From assembly GCA_030538215.1 (NCBI GenBank), contig JAUNUM010000027.1, positions 1,160 through 33,781 of the forward strand: a stretch of 32,622 nt of DNA, given 5' to 3'. This document shows, one piece after another, positions 24,526-32,622 of this stretch. The position numbers were made by a program, and so were the translations under genes. The stretch is from Bacteroidia bacterium (lineage in GTDB: Bacteria; Bacteroidota; Bacteroidia; Bacteroidales; Dysgonomonadaceae). Position 1 is the stretch's first letter; each line of letters opens with the position of its first letter. Below the pieces are notes generated by a model, which did not search any database, was not told the DNA's origin, and saw only the letters and a list, made by a program, of their open reading frames with translations.

Positions 24526-27500
24526 TTGAAAAGGAAAGATAATATACGATTTCTCCTTTTGAGTGTGGTATGTATCACGCTCATTTTCGGCTGTTCCACA
24601 AAAAAGAATACCCCCGCTACGCGTGCTTATCACGAACTAACTACCCGCTATAATATTTATTTCAATGCCGAAGAATCTTACAAGCAAACATTGCAATCGT
24701 TAATTGACAATCAACAGGATAACTATCACGATTTGCTTCCGATGTATCCCAACAGCTCCAATTTAAACGATACTGTTGCAAAGCAATTGGGTGGTCCTTT
24801 CGACGGGGTTGTCGAAAAAATGACAAAAGCCATTCAGGAGCATTCTATCACGGTAAAACCACGCCGTGATCCCTCACAGCCGAACACACAGGAATATCGC
24901 GACTGGCTTCGCCAAAACGAATTTAATCCGTTTATCGACCGTGCGTGGCTATTGATGGGAAAAGCGCATGTGCAGAATAAAGATTATGCCGAGGCCGTTT
25001 CGGTATTTTCGCAAACGGCACGACTTTTTAATTACGATATTGATGTGGTTTCCGAAGCGCAAATCTGGATGATGCGTGCTTACACCGAAATGAATTGGTT
25101 TTCGGATGCTCAAACCATGGCTTCTACTTTGCAGGCACGCTCGTTGCCAAAAGATTTAAAAGCACTTTTTGCCGAATTTTATACTTCTCTGTTGTTGCGC
25201 GAAGGAAATTATCGCGATGCAATACCTTATCTGGCTCAAACCGTCGATAATCAGCGAAGCGGTGTTCAGAAAAGAAGATTGCAGTTTCTGTTGGGCCAGT
25301 TATATACTAACTTGGGTGAACAAGAAAATGCTTATCGGGCTTTTGAAAGGCTGCAGAAATTGAATACGCCTTACGAAGTTACGTTTAACGCGATTATGGC
25401 TCAGTCGCAAGTTACAGGCAGCGATTCGAAAATTATCGATGATTTGCAAAAAATGGTAAGGAGCGCGAAAAACAAAGATTATCTTGACCAAATTTACGGC
25501 GCTATCGGCAATATTTATTTCTCGCAAAACAATATCGAAAAAGCTATCGAAAACTATTTGCTGGCAGAGAAAAAAGGTGCTCGGAATGGTATTGATAAAG
25601 CATTAGCACAAGTTGCATTGGGTGATATTTATTTTGACAAAAAAGAATTTGTTAAAGCTGAACCAAGATATTCCGAAGCATTAGTTGCACTGCCCAAAAA
25701 CAATGAAAAGTATCCGCAAGTTGAGTTTCGAGCGGAAGTATTAGGTGAGTTAGCACCACATCTTTCCGCTGTTGCCGAACAAGATAGTTTGCAACATCTG
25801 GCGCAACTTCCCCGAATTGAGCAATTGAAAATTATCAACGTTCACATTACCGAACTTCGAAAAAGAGAATATGGCAAGGAAAGAGATGCATATTTATCTG
25901 AACAACAGGCACGTGGTATAGGTGTCGAAAAACAATCGCCATCAGTAGCCGAAGCAGCTGTGGCATTGGCAAATCGAGGAGTGGAGGGAAAATTTTATTT
26001 TTACAATCCACAACTTGTGTCACAAGGAAAAAGTGAATTCCGCCGCCGTTGGGGAAGTCGATCTCTGCAAGATAATTGGCGTTCGCAAAGCTCTACGGGA
26101 TTGACAGAAAACATGCTTTCACCCGATAGCGCCCACACCGAGTCACCAAGTCGCCCCCTCGCCCCCTCGTCCAGTCTCGATCCTTACACTGCTGAGTTTT
26201 ATTTGCAGCAACTCCCCGTTTCTCCGGAAGCGAAAGCAGAGTCGGACAAGATTATCGAAAATGGACTTTTTGAAGGAGGAAAAGTAGCGAAAGATCGGCT
26301 CGAAGATTTCGATTTTGCTACCAAGCTATTTGAACGCCATTTGAATGACTTTCCCGAGAGTGAGTACCGAAAAGATATTTACTATCAGCTTTATCTAATG
26401 AATTTGCAAGCCGGTAACCGTTCCGCAGCGCAAGGCTATAAGTCGAAAATTATTTCGGAGTTTCCCGAAAGCGAAAATGCTGTTTCGATGTCCGATCCCA
26501 GCTACGAACGTGTTATGCGAAATTTTGCACAACAGCAAGATTCACTTTATCAGAGAACTTATCAAGCTTATCAACAAGGCAGAGCCGAAGAGGTTCATCA
26601 AAATTATGAGCAAGCGCTCAAGCTGTTTTCAAACGGTGGCCTAATGCCAAAATTCAGACTTTTACACTCGCTATCCTTTGCACAAAAAGGCGATATCGAA
26701 AATCTGGAAACGTCGTTGAAAGATTTATTGGCGAAACATCCTGATAGCGAGGAAAGCAAATTGGGACAAAGTATTTTAGACGGTTTGTCGGAAGGAAGAA
26801 TACTGGCAACAAACGCTTCTGCCGTTTCGGGAATTAATTGGCAAGCTTCAAAAAAGCCGGAAATCGCTTCCGATTCTCTATTTTTCGTGAGTAAAAAGAA
26901 TATCGCGCACTCTTATCTTTTACTGTTTCCGACACATACAGTGAAGAAAAACGAATTGCTTTTTGCCGTTTCCGATTTCAATTTCTCCAACTTCCAAATC
27001 CGGACTTTCAATACGGCTTACACGCGTATTTCACCTTACGAAGCGCTTCAAATAAAACCGTTCCGCTCGTTTGACGAAGCCGATAGATACGCCGCGATGA
27101 TTGCTGCCGATTCTGTTTTTCGGCAAAATATCTCTTCGGACATCGTTCCGCTTGTTATTTCCGATGAAAACTTGGAATTGCTCAACACCGGAAAATCAAT
27201 TGCTGAATACATCGCTTTCTATAACACAGTGTTAAATAAAACAACAACTGATTCCGTTCAGGTAATTGTCCCGATAAAGAGGCCGGAAACGGTTACCGAA
27301 CTTGAAAAAGTTGTACCTTTGGAACCTGAAAAAATCGATAAACCAATTGTCATTCCACAGCAACAAGCTCCAAAGCAGCCTGAGCAGCTGACCATTGAGC
27401 AACGCCAGATCGAATTGGAACAAAAAGCGGAAGAAGCGCTTAAACAGACCGATAATGTTTTGTCGAAAAAAGATAGGGAAAGGATTTTAAAAGAGCGTGA

Positions 27501-27681
27501 ACAGGCTCGCAAAGAGTTGATAAAACAGCGTGAACGTGAATTGAAGCAAAAAGAAAAAGCCCGAAAGGAAGAGTTGAAGCAGCGCGAGCGCGAACGCAAA
27601 CAAAAATTAAAAGAACAAGAACAGTTGCGCAAAGAAAAACTAAAGGAACGTGAACGTATTTTGCGCGAAAGAAACAGATGA
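24526..27681 (+). CDS. porW: Type IX secretion lipoprotein PorW/SprE (TPR protein)
   Basis: Large periplasmic lipoprotein needed for T9SS assembly in Porphyromonas (PorW) and Flavobacterium (SprE). 1051 residues. I accept a TTG start because MKRKDN, a hydrophobic stretch and lipobox LIFGC (Cys23) follow at once, and no in-frame ATG is available. The mature start CSTKKNTPATRAYHELTTRY and NIYFNAEESYKQ are characteristic. TPR-like helix pairs run from about 130 to 420 (DRAWLLMGKAHVQNKDYAEA and others) and again near 580-740. A low-complexity Ser/Pro linker lies near 530-550, and the last 90 residues are a Lys/Glu/Arg coiled coil ending LRERNR. The 3' end is duplicated downstream. Confidence 0.9.
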   Translation: MKRKDNIRFLLLSVVCITLIFGCSTKKNTPATRAYHELTTRYNIYFNAEESYKQTLQSLIDNQQDNYHDLLPMYPNSSNLNDTVAKQLGGPFDGVVEKMTKAIQEHSITVKPRRDPSQPNTQEYRDWLRQNEFNPFIDRAWLLMGKAHVQNKDYAEAVSVFSQTARLFNYDIDVVSEAQIWMMRAYTEMNWFSDAQTMASTLQARSLPKDLKALFAEFYTSLLLREGNYRDAIPYLAQTVDNQRSGVQKRRLQFLLGQLYTNLGEQENAYRAFERLQKLNTPYEVTFNAIMAQSQVTGSDSKIIDDLQKMVRSAKNKDYLDQIYGAIGNIYFSQNNIEKAIENYLLAEKKGARNGIDKALAQVALGDIYFDKKEFVKAEPRYSEALVALPKNNEKYPQVEFRAEVLGELAPHLSAVAEQDSLQHLAQLPRIEQLKIINVHITELRKREYGKERDAYLSEQQARGIGVEKQSPSVAEAAVALANRGVEGKFYFYNPQLVSQGKSEFRRRWGSRSLQDNWRSQSSTGLTENMLSPDSAHTESPSRPLAPSSSLDPYTAEFYLQQLPVSPEAKAESDKIIENGLFEGGKVAKDRLEDFDFATKLFERHLNDFPESEYRKDIYYQLYLMNLQAGNRSAAQGYKSKIISEFPESENAVSMSDPSYERVMRNFAQQQDSLYQRTYQAYQQGRAEEVHQNYEQALKLFSNGGLMPKFRLLHSLSFAQKGDIENLETSLKDLLAKHPDSEESKLGQSILDGLSEGRILATNASAVSGINWQASKKPEIASDSLFFVSKKNIAHSYLLLFPTHTVKKNELLFAVSDFNFSNFQIRTFNTAYTRISPYEALQIKPFRSFDEADRYAAMIAADSVFRQNISSDIVPLVISDENLELLNTGKSIAEYIAFYNTVLNKTTTDSVQVIVPIKRPETVTELEKVVPLEPEKIDKPIVIPQQQAPKQPEQLTIEQRQIELEQKAEEALKQTDNVLSKKDRERILKEREQARKELIKQRERELKQKEKARKEELKQRERERKQKLKEQEQLRKEKLKERERILRERNR

Positions 27682-27784
27682 GGTAAATAATGCAGGATTA
27701 ATAATGCATAATTGAAACCTCTGTGTTTCTCTGTGCTAACTCCGTGCAACTCTGTGTCCCTTTTCCACGACACATTGAAAACAA
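27635..27784. repeat. Direct repeat copy 1, covering the porW 3' end and flank
   Basis: Starts inside the final 15 codons of porW, includes its stop, an ATAATGCATAATT stretch and a CTCTGTGTTTCTCTGTG tract with four degenerate CTCTGTG units. It is almost identical to 27933-28090. The CTCTGTG wording is common as a spacer repeat in Bacteroidota. Confidence 0.85.
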
Positions 27785-27932
27785 TACTTCGGTAAGTTTT
27801 TAAAATAATCTTTATAATATGCTGAATATTAATCAAGTACAATATTTAAAATGCCTGGATGTAATCAGCTTATTATGAGCACTTTAAATGAAGATTTAAC
27901 GAGCTATTGGAAAATTAAATAAAAACAAAATA

Positions 27933-28090
27933 AAAAACTAAGAGAACGTGAACGTATTTTGCGCGAAAGAAACAGATGAGGTAAATAATGCAGAATTAAT
28001 AATGCATAATGCATAATTGAAATCTCTGTGTTTCTCTGTGCTAACTCCGTGCAACTCTGTGTCCCTTTTCCGCAACACACTGAAAATAAA
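27933..28090. repeat. Direct repeat copy 2, with a duplicated porW tail fragment
   Basis: Repeats copy 1 at an offset of 298 bp, changing to 306 bp after an extra 8 bp (AATGCATA). It carries 15 codons (KLRERERILRERNR and stop) of the porW end in the same order, but the frame is closed upstream, so it is a dead fragment. The 148 bp between the copies (27785-27932) are AT-rich with no gene seen. Confidence 0.85.
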
Positions 28091-28105
28091 ACAAAAATAA
28101 AATAT

Positions 28106-30658
28106 ATGACAAACTTAAAAAGAACACTAACCATCGGCATCGCGTGTGCTTTGCTCAGCGGTGGCTTATCGGCGCAAGAAGCCGATTTCGATTTATCGGC
28201 ACAACGTTCCGAGTCGCAACACGTATTGGCAGTGCCCGGCAAGAAAATCGATCACAAAGGCATCATCATCAACCCAACGCCTCACCAAATAGAGATGAGC
28301 GACGTTGCCAAACTCGATGTCTCGGGCGGCATTGTGCTGAAAGACAATCAAAAGAAGTTTGCCAATGACCTCAGCTTTGTGAAGCTCGGCAAAAAAGGTA
28401 TCCGTCTCACCATCGATTTCGGAAAGAATTTGGCTGCCAAAAACGGTGTCAAAAATGTATCGGGAGCCTACTCGATGCGCATCGACAAGAAAGGCATTCG
28501 CATCATCGGGTACGACGAGCGAGGTGCTTTCTACGGCATTCAAACCCTCAGGCAATTAATCGAAAGCCCTGCGTTGGCCGACGGCAAACTGCCTTTCCTC
28601 ACCATCAACGATTATCCCGACTTGCCCAATCGGGGCGTGGTGGAAGGTTTTTACGGTAATCCGTGGTCGCACGAGGTGCGTATGTCGCTCATCGACTTCT
28701 ACGGCAAGTTCAAAATGAATACCTACCTCTACGGCCCCAAAGACGATCCCTACCACAGTTCACCCAATTGGCGATTGCCTTACCCCGAAAAAGAAGCGAA
28801 GAACATCCGCGACTTGGTGGAAGCATCCAACCGCAACCGCGTGGATTTTGTGTGGGCGATTCATCCGGGAAAAGACATCAAGTGGAACGAAGAGGATTAC
28901 AATAATTTGGTGCATAAATTCAACCTGATGTACGACCTTGGCGTGCGACACTTTGCTATTTTCTTCGACGATATTGAGGGCGAAGGCACCAATCCGATGA
29001 AACAAACCGAACTGCTCAATCGCCTGACCGATGATTTTGTTCACGCCAAAGGCGATGTGTCGCCCCTCACCGTGTGCCCCACCGATTATTCCAAACTGTG
29101 GGCAAACCCCACACCGAAAGGCAGTCTTGCCATTTACGGAAACACATTGTACCCCGATATAAAGGTGTTTTGGACGGGTGACGTGGTGTGTAGCGACCTC
29201 ACGCCCGAAACGCTCGACTTCATCAACTCTCGCATCAAACGCCCCGCCTACTTTTGGTGGAACTACCCCGTAACCGATTACGTGCGTCACATCCTGATGC
29301 AGGGGCCGGTGTACGGACTCAACACATCGCTCACCGAAAAAGAGGTTTGTGGAGTCATCAGCAACCCAATGGAGCACGGCGAAGCCTCCAAGTTGGCACT
29401 GTACAGTGTGGCTGACTACGGATGGAACATCGCAGCCTACAATGCGATGGACAGCTGGGAACGCGGACTCGTGGAGATGATGCCCGAAGCTCACGATGCC
29501 TACCGCACCTTTGCCATTCACTCAGCCGATACCGAAAATGGTTATCGCCGCGACGAATCGTGGGAAACCACAACTTTCAGAATCGCAAATTGGGACGATG
29601 CCGCAGCACAAGCCCTCGAAGCAGAGTTTGAAAAGATCGAGAAGGTGCCTGCTCAACTGCAAGAAGGATGCGACAACAAAGCCCTCTTGGGCGAATTGCA
29701 ACCGTGGCTCACCGAATTCGGGAAGCTCGGCTCTCGAGGCAAACGCGCCATCGAACTCGGTCGCATCTATCGCTCGGGAAAAGACGATGCCTCGTTCTGG
29801 AACAACTACGTGAAGAACCTGATGAGCAAGACCGATCGGGAGAATTACGATGCTCACAAATCGGGTACAATGAAACTGCAACCCTTCTACGAAAACGCGA
29901 TGGACGATATGGCTCACGGTTTCTTGAAGAAACTCACCGGTGAGGTTCCGAAAGACTACAAAGGAATCGGTTCGTTTGGCAATTCATCCACCATTCAAAC
30001 CAAACTGATGCTCGACAACGACACAGCCACCTACTACACATCGGGTATCTCGCAAAAAGCGAACGATTGGATTGGGGTAGATCTGCGTGCTGTGCGCGAT
30101 GTGCGTGAGATTTCGATTCTGCAAGGACGAAACTCGGTGGACGATGTGGACTATTTCGACCACGTTTTGTTGGAATATTCGGCTGACGGAAAAACGTGGA
30201 CAACACTCATCGACGATATGAACAAACAATACATCATCCACTGGACGGGCGAACCGGTGAAGGCGCGCTACGTACGCCTGCGACGATTGGAGTCGAAGAA
30301 AAGCAACTATGCTGCCGTTCGTTCGTTCGACTTGAATCCACTTCGGGTAGAGAACATCGGCTTTGCCATCGAAACCCAAAATCCGCAAGAGGCTTTGTAT
30401 GCGTTCGACAGCAATCCGAGTACCTTCTTTGCGAACACATCGGCTCTCGCGTTCGATGTGCTCAAAGGCACGCACGAATACATTTTGTTGATGAATCAAC
30501 CCGAAACATCGGTGACATTCAAACAATGGGATGCTGCGGGCAAACTGCTCTCAGAGACTGCGATTGAAACTCCTTTCGCACGCGTGGCGGTGGCTGACGG
30601 AGCTGCCAAAGTGCAATTGGACGGAAAGGTGGATGTTTTTGAAATAATTGCGAAGTAG
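28106..30658 (+). CDS. GH84 family beta-N-acetylglucosaminidase (O-GlcNAcase/hyaluronidase-like)
   Basis: Exported hexosaminidase removing beta-linked N-acetylglucosamine. I start it at the ATG at 28106 (850 residues): the signal peptide IGIACALLSGGLSAQ follows directly. Domains: a GH20b-like N-terminal domain (about 40-160); the GH84 barrel from about 165 with GVVEGFYGNPWSHEVR and the catalytic pair Asp288-Asp289 in FAIFFDDIEGEG; a helical region (about 480-610); and an F5/8 type C-like carbohydrate-binding domain (about 620-760) with VLLEYSADGKTWTTL and ARYVRLRRL. It is close in layout to the Bacteroides enzyme BT4395 but longer. Codon third positions are richer in G/C than in neighbouring genes. 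No SusCD pair directly adjoins. Confidence 0.94.
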   Translation: MTNLKRTLTIGIACALLSGGLSAQEADFDLSAQRSESQHVLAVPGKKIDHKGIIINPTPHQIEMSDVAKLDVSGGIVLKDNQKKFANDLSFVKLGKKGIRLTIDFGKNLAAKNGVKNVSGAYSMRIDKKGIRIIGYDERGAFYGIQTLRQLIESPALADGKLPFLTINDYPDLPNRGVVEGFYGNPWSHEVRMSLIDFYGKFKMNTYLYGPKDDPYHSSPNWRLPYPEKEAKNIRDLVEASNRNRVDFVWAIHPGKDIKWNEEDYNNLVHKFNLMYDLGVRHFAIFFDDIEGEGTNPMKQTELLNRLTDDFVHAKGDVSPLTVCPTDYSKLWANPTPKGSLAIYGNTLYPDIKVFWTGDVVCSDLTPETLDFINSRIKRPAYFWWNYPVTDYVRHILMQGPVYGLNTSLTEKEVCGVISNPMEHGEASKLALYSVADYGWNIAAYNAMDSWERGLVEMMPEAHDAYRTFAIHSADTENGYRRDESWETTTFRIANWDDAAAQALEAEFEKIEKVPAQLQEGCDNKALLGELQPWLTEFGKLGSRGKRAIELGRIYRSGKDDASFWNNYVKNLMSKTDRENYDAHKSGTMKLQPFYENAMDDMAHGFLKKLTGEVPKDYKGIGSFGNSSTIQTKLMLDNDTATYYTSGISQKANDWIGVDLRAVRDVREISILQGRNSVDDVDYFDHVLLEYSADGKTWTTLIDDMNKQYIIHWTGEPVKARYVRLRRLESKKSNYAAVRSFDLNPLRVENIGFAIETQNPQEALYAFDSNPSTFFANTSALAFDVLKGTHEYILLMNQPETSVTFKQWDAAGKLLSETAIETPFARVAVADGAAKVQLDGKVDVFEIIAK

Positions 30659-30693
30659 GGAACCAAGTAATACAAATTGTTTTGACAGATTTT

Positions 30694-30729
30694 GAATGCA
30701 CAATGTGTTTTTAACTCTATTGTGCATTC
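30694..30729 (+). terminator. Hairpin after the GH84 gene
   Basis: A perfect 11-bp stem, GAATGCACAAT (30694-30704) with ATTGTGCATTC (30719-30729), and a 14-nt loop. Only a short ATTTTAAT follows, so it is a likely but not textbook terminator. A degenerate CTCCGTGTTCCTCT tract resembling the repeats near porW lies just after it. Confidence 0.5.
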
Positions 30730-30789
30730 GAAATTTTAATCTCCGTGTTCCTCTATGCCCCCATACAACAACCTCAAACAAAACAAATA

Positions 30790-31365
30790 ATGAAAATAGT
30801 TTTCACCACCAACAACCAACATAAACTCGACGAAATCCGCAAAATTACCGCGGGAAAAATAGAAATTCTGAGCCTTTCGGACATTGATTGCCACGATGAT
30901 ATCGAAGAAAACGGCACAACGCTCGAAGAAAACGCGCTTATAAAAGCCCGATATATAAAAGATAAGTTTGGGTTTGATTGCTTTGCCGACGATACCGGCT
31001 TGGAAGTGGACGCTTTAGACGGTGCACCCGGCGTATATTCGTCGCGATACGCGGGAGAAAATTGTAATCCGCAGGATAATATGGAGAAAATGCTGCGGGA
31101 AATGCAGGGAAAAGAAAATCGAAAAGCCCGTTTTAGAACTGTTATTGCTTTGTTGTTGAATGGTAAACAGCATTTTTTTGAAGGTATAATAAACGGTGAA
31201 ATTATAAAGGAAAAACGTGGAACCGCCGGGTTCGGCTACGACCCCATTTTTCTCCCTGATGGATACAGCAAAACGTTTGCCGAATTGGGCGATAACGTAA
31301 AAAACACCATCAGTCATCGAGCAATTGCAACACGTCAACTTATCCACTTCCTTTTATCAGATTAA
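30790..31365 (+). CDS. rdgB: RdgB/HAM1 family non-canonical purine NTP pyrophosphatase
   Basis: House-cleaning enzyme that hydrolyses dITP, ITP and XTP to monophosphates. I choose the ATG at 30790 (191 residues) over an upstream in-frame ATG, because the family always begins with the nucleotide-binding segment [16 protein letters not shown]. Other signatures: [57 protein letters not shown]. Complete and of normal length. The oxidoreductase gene begins 42 bp after its stop, so the two are probably co-transcribed. Confidence 0.96.
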   Translation: MKIVFTTNNQHKLDEIRKITAGKIEILSLSDIDCHDDIEENGTTLEENALIKARYIKDKFGFDCFADDTGLEVDALDGAPGVYSSRYAGENCNPQDNMEKMLREMQGKENRKARFRTVIALLLNGKQHFFEGIINGEIIKEKRGTAGFGYDPIFLPDGYSKTFAELGDNVKNTISHRAIATRQLIHFLLSD

Positions 31366-31407
31366 TTGATTATCTTTGAAAATCTAACGATCAAAAAACT
31401 ACAAAAT

Positions 31408-32469
31408 ATGTCAACTATCATTCGCACAGGCATTATCGGATACGGATTATCCGGGAGAGTTTTTCACGCACCGTTTATCGACGTAGTGGAAGGTTTTGAG
31501 CTAACCAAAATCAGCACAAGCCATCCCGACCGAATAAAAATGATTAACGATAGATATCCCTCAACAACCGTTGTACCCAACGGACAGGACATTGTAAACG
31601 CGTCCGATATCGATTTGGTTATCGTAACATCGCCCAATACCGATCATTTTTGTTGGGCAAAAGAAGCTTTGCTCGCCGGAAAACACGTAGTGGTGGAAAA
31701 ACCGTTTACCGTAACTGTTGCCGAAGCCGATGAGTTGATAGAATTATCGAAAAAACAAGGGAAAATTCTTACTGTTTACCACAATCGCCGCTTTACGAGC
31801 GATACAAAAACGGTAAAAAAACTGCTCGATAGCGGAATGCTGGGCGAAGTTCGCGATTATGAAACGCATTTCGACCGATATCGTGCCGAACCGCGTCCCG
31901 GTGGAGCATGGCGCGAAAACCCGCTTCCGGGTTCGGGAATTTTTTACGATTTGGGTTCGCATCTTATCGACCAATCGCTGTGGTTTTTTGGAATGCCAGT
32001 GGCTGTAACCGCCGAAATTAATTCGCAACGTCCGTGGGCAAAAACCGATGATCATTTCGATGTGCGATTGCACTATCCAGCGTTTACCGCCACACTGAAA
32101 TCGGGGATGCTATGTAAAATTCCCGGGCCAACTTTTATGATTCACGGCACAAATGGTTCGTATGTGAAATATGGTCTTGATGTGCAGGAAGCCACGATTG
32201 ATGGCGGAGCCATTCCGCAAGGAAAAGATTGGGGGCGTGAACCCGAAGAAATTTGGGGAACAATTAACACGGATTATAACGGTGTGAAAATTCAGGGAAA
32301 AGTGGAGAGTGAGCACGGCGATTATCGGGAATATTTCGTCAATCTTCGCGATGCGATTTTAGGAAAAGCTGAAATTGCCGTTAAACCCGAAGAAGCACGT
32401 AATGTGATGATGATTATTGAATTGGCGTTTCAAAGCAATGCTGAAAAACGAACTGTTTCGTTAAGCTAA
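31408..32469 (+). CDS. Gfo/Idh/MocA family NAD(P)-dependent oxidoreductase
   Basis: Start at the ATG at 31408 (353 residues) rather than the TTG directly after the rdgB stop, because the Rossmann fold begins at once with IRTGIIGYGLSGRVFHAPF. The cofactor/catalytic motif VVEKPFTVT is present (Lys of EKP), as is YHNRRFTSDTKTVKKLL. The C-terminal alpha/beta domain contains GGAWRENPLPGSGIFYDLGS and HLIDQSLWFFG, the likely catalytic His region. The GYGLSGRVFHAPF start places it near the E. coli YdgJ type. The sugar or polyol substrate cannot be assigned. Confidence 0.93.
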   Translation: MSTIIRTGIIGYGLSGRVFHAPFIDVVEGFELTKISTSHPDRIKMINDRYPSTTVVPNGQDIVNASDIDLVIVTSPNTDHFCWAKEALLAGKHVVVEKPFTVTVAEADELIELSKKQGKILTVYHNRRFTSDTKTVKKLLDSGMLGEVRDYETHFDRYRAEPRPGGAWRENPLPGSGIFYDLGSHLIDQSLWFFGMPVAVTAEINSQRPWAKTDDHFDVRLHYPAFTATLKSGMLCKIPGPTFMIHGTNGSYVKYGLDVQEATIDGGAIPQGKDWGREPEEIWGTINTDYNGVKIQGKVESEHGDYREYFVNLRDAILGKAEIAVKPEEARNVMMIIELAFQSNAEKRTVSLS

Positions 32470-32622
32470 ATGAGCAAAGCTAAACTCGTTTAAGGTTTGC
32501 CATAGCGAGAAATAGTCTAATTTTAATGAACGATAGAAGTACAATAAATTTCCCGCAGACATCACAAGTAAGTGCCAAACACAAATTAGTTTATAGTATT
32601 CATAAATAAATCGACACGATTT
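32470..32622. other. Window end, no feature seen
   Basis: These 153 AT-rich bases after the oxidoreductase contain no clear gene, terminator or promoter. Confidence 0.5.

Noticed and set aside
27258..27842. Minus-strand frame opposite the porW coiled-coil end
   Set aside because: Ser/Cys/Phe-rich low complexity is just the complement of the Lys/Glu/Arg codons of porW.
28760..29521. 253-codon minus-strand frame inside the GH84 gene
   Set aside because: Antisense shadow favoured by the high G+C third positions of the GH84 gene; the sense frame holds the catalytic motif and all domains.
1..32622. tRNA or rRNA genes
   Set aside because: I saw no cloverleaf with a T-loop GTTCGA-type word followed by a matching acceptor stem, and no rRNA-like sequence, on either strand.

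Overview
The window reads as chromosomal DNA of a Bacteroidota bacterium, most likely order Bacteroidales. The evidence is a SusC/SusD pair, a PorW/SprE-like type IX secretion (T9SS) lipoprotein, a secreted protease with a T9SS C-terminal sorting domain, a DUF5020 outer-membrane protein, a GH84 hexosaminidase, several promoters of the Bacteroidota TTTG / TAnnTTTG type, and AT-rich leaders without clear Shine-Dalgarno sites. No rRNA, tRNA, CRISPR array or intact transposase gene was found.

Layout. 1-1818 (+): a two-component pair, a histidine kinase cut by the window edge followed by an OmpR-type regulator. 1832-4304 (-): lpxH-like phosphoesterase, MIP18/SufT-like protein, radC, then efp with its own promoter and terminator. 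4560-6695 (-): an NCS2 purine permease with a DUF5020 outer-membrane protein upstream. 6862-14378 (+): cysS, a split RhuM/PLD-like gene, yaaA, an NSS-family sodium symporter, aroA, a Cys/His-rich small membrane protein and a metal ABC permease. 14379-15513 has no convincing protein gene but is rich in structure: a hairpin-rich dispersed-repeat block, a promoter, a foldable RNA of about 220 nt ending in a very strong terminator, and five degenerate direct repeats spaced 41-42 bp. 15514-16281 encodes a DUF6261-like protein. 16319-19026 is a lipoprotein plus T9SS serine-protease pair, the protease being frameshifted in its sorting domain. 19104-24332 is susC/susD. 24526-27681 is porW/sprE, whose 3' end and flank are duplicated downstream. 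28106-30658 is a GH84 hexosaminidase. 30790-32469 is rdgB plus a Gfo/Idh/MocA oxidoreductase.

How the genes work together. Much of the window is housekeeping (cysS, aroA, efp, rdgB, radC, lpxH). The accessory part centres on the outer membrane: T9SS machinery (PorW), a T9SS substrate protease, a SusCD nutrient importer and a glycosidase. The DUF5020/NCS2 pair may be a two-membrane purine or nucleoside uptake route (inference). The least explained locus is 14862-16281, where a structured RNA, helically phased repeats and a family of unknown function sit in a row; it is the best candidate here for an undescribed system.

Signs of genome wear are frequent: two genes broken by frameshifts (RhuM/PLD and protease), a duplicated gene tail, a possible gene remnant at 8370-8534, and at least two related palindromic elements of about 70 bp between genes. 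All calls were made by reading the sequence; no database search was run.
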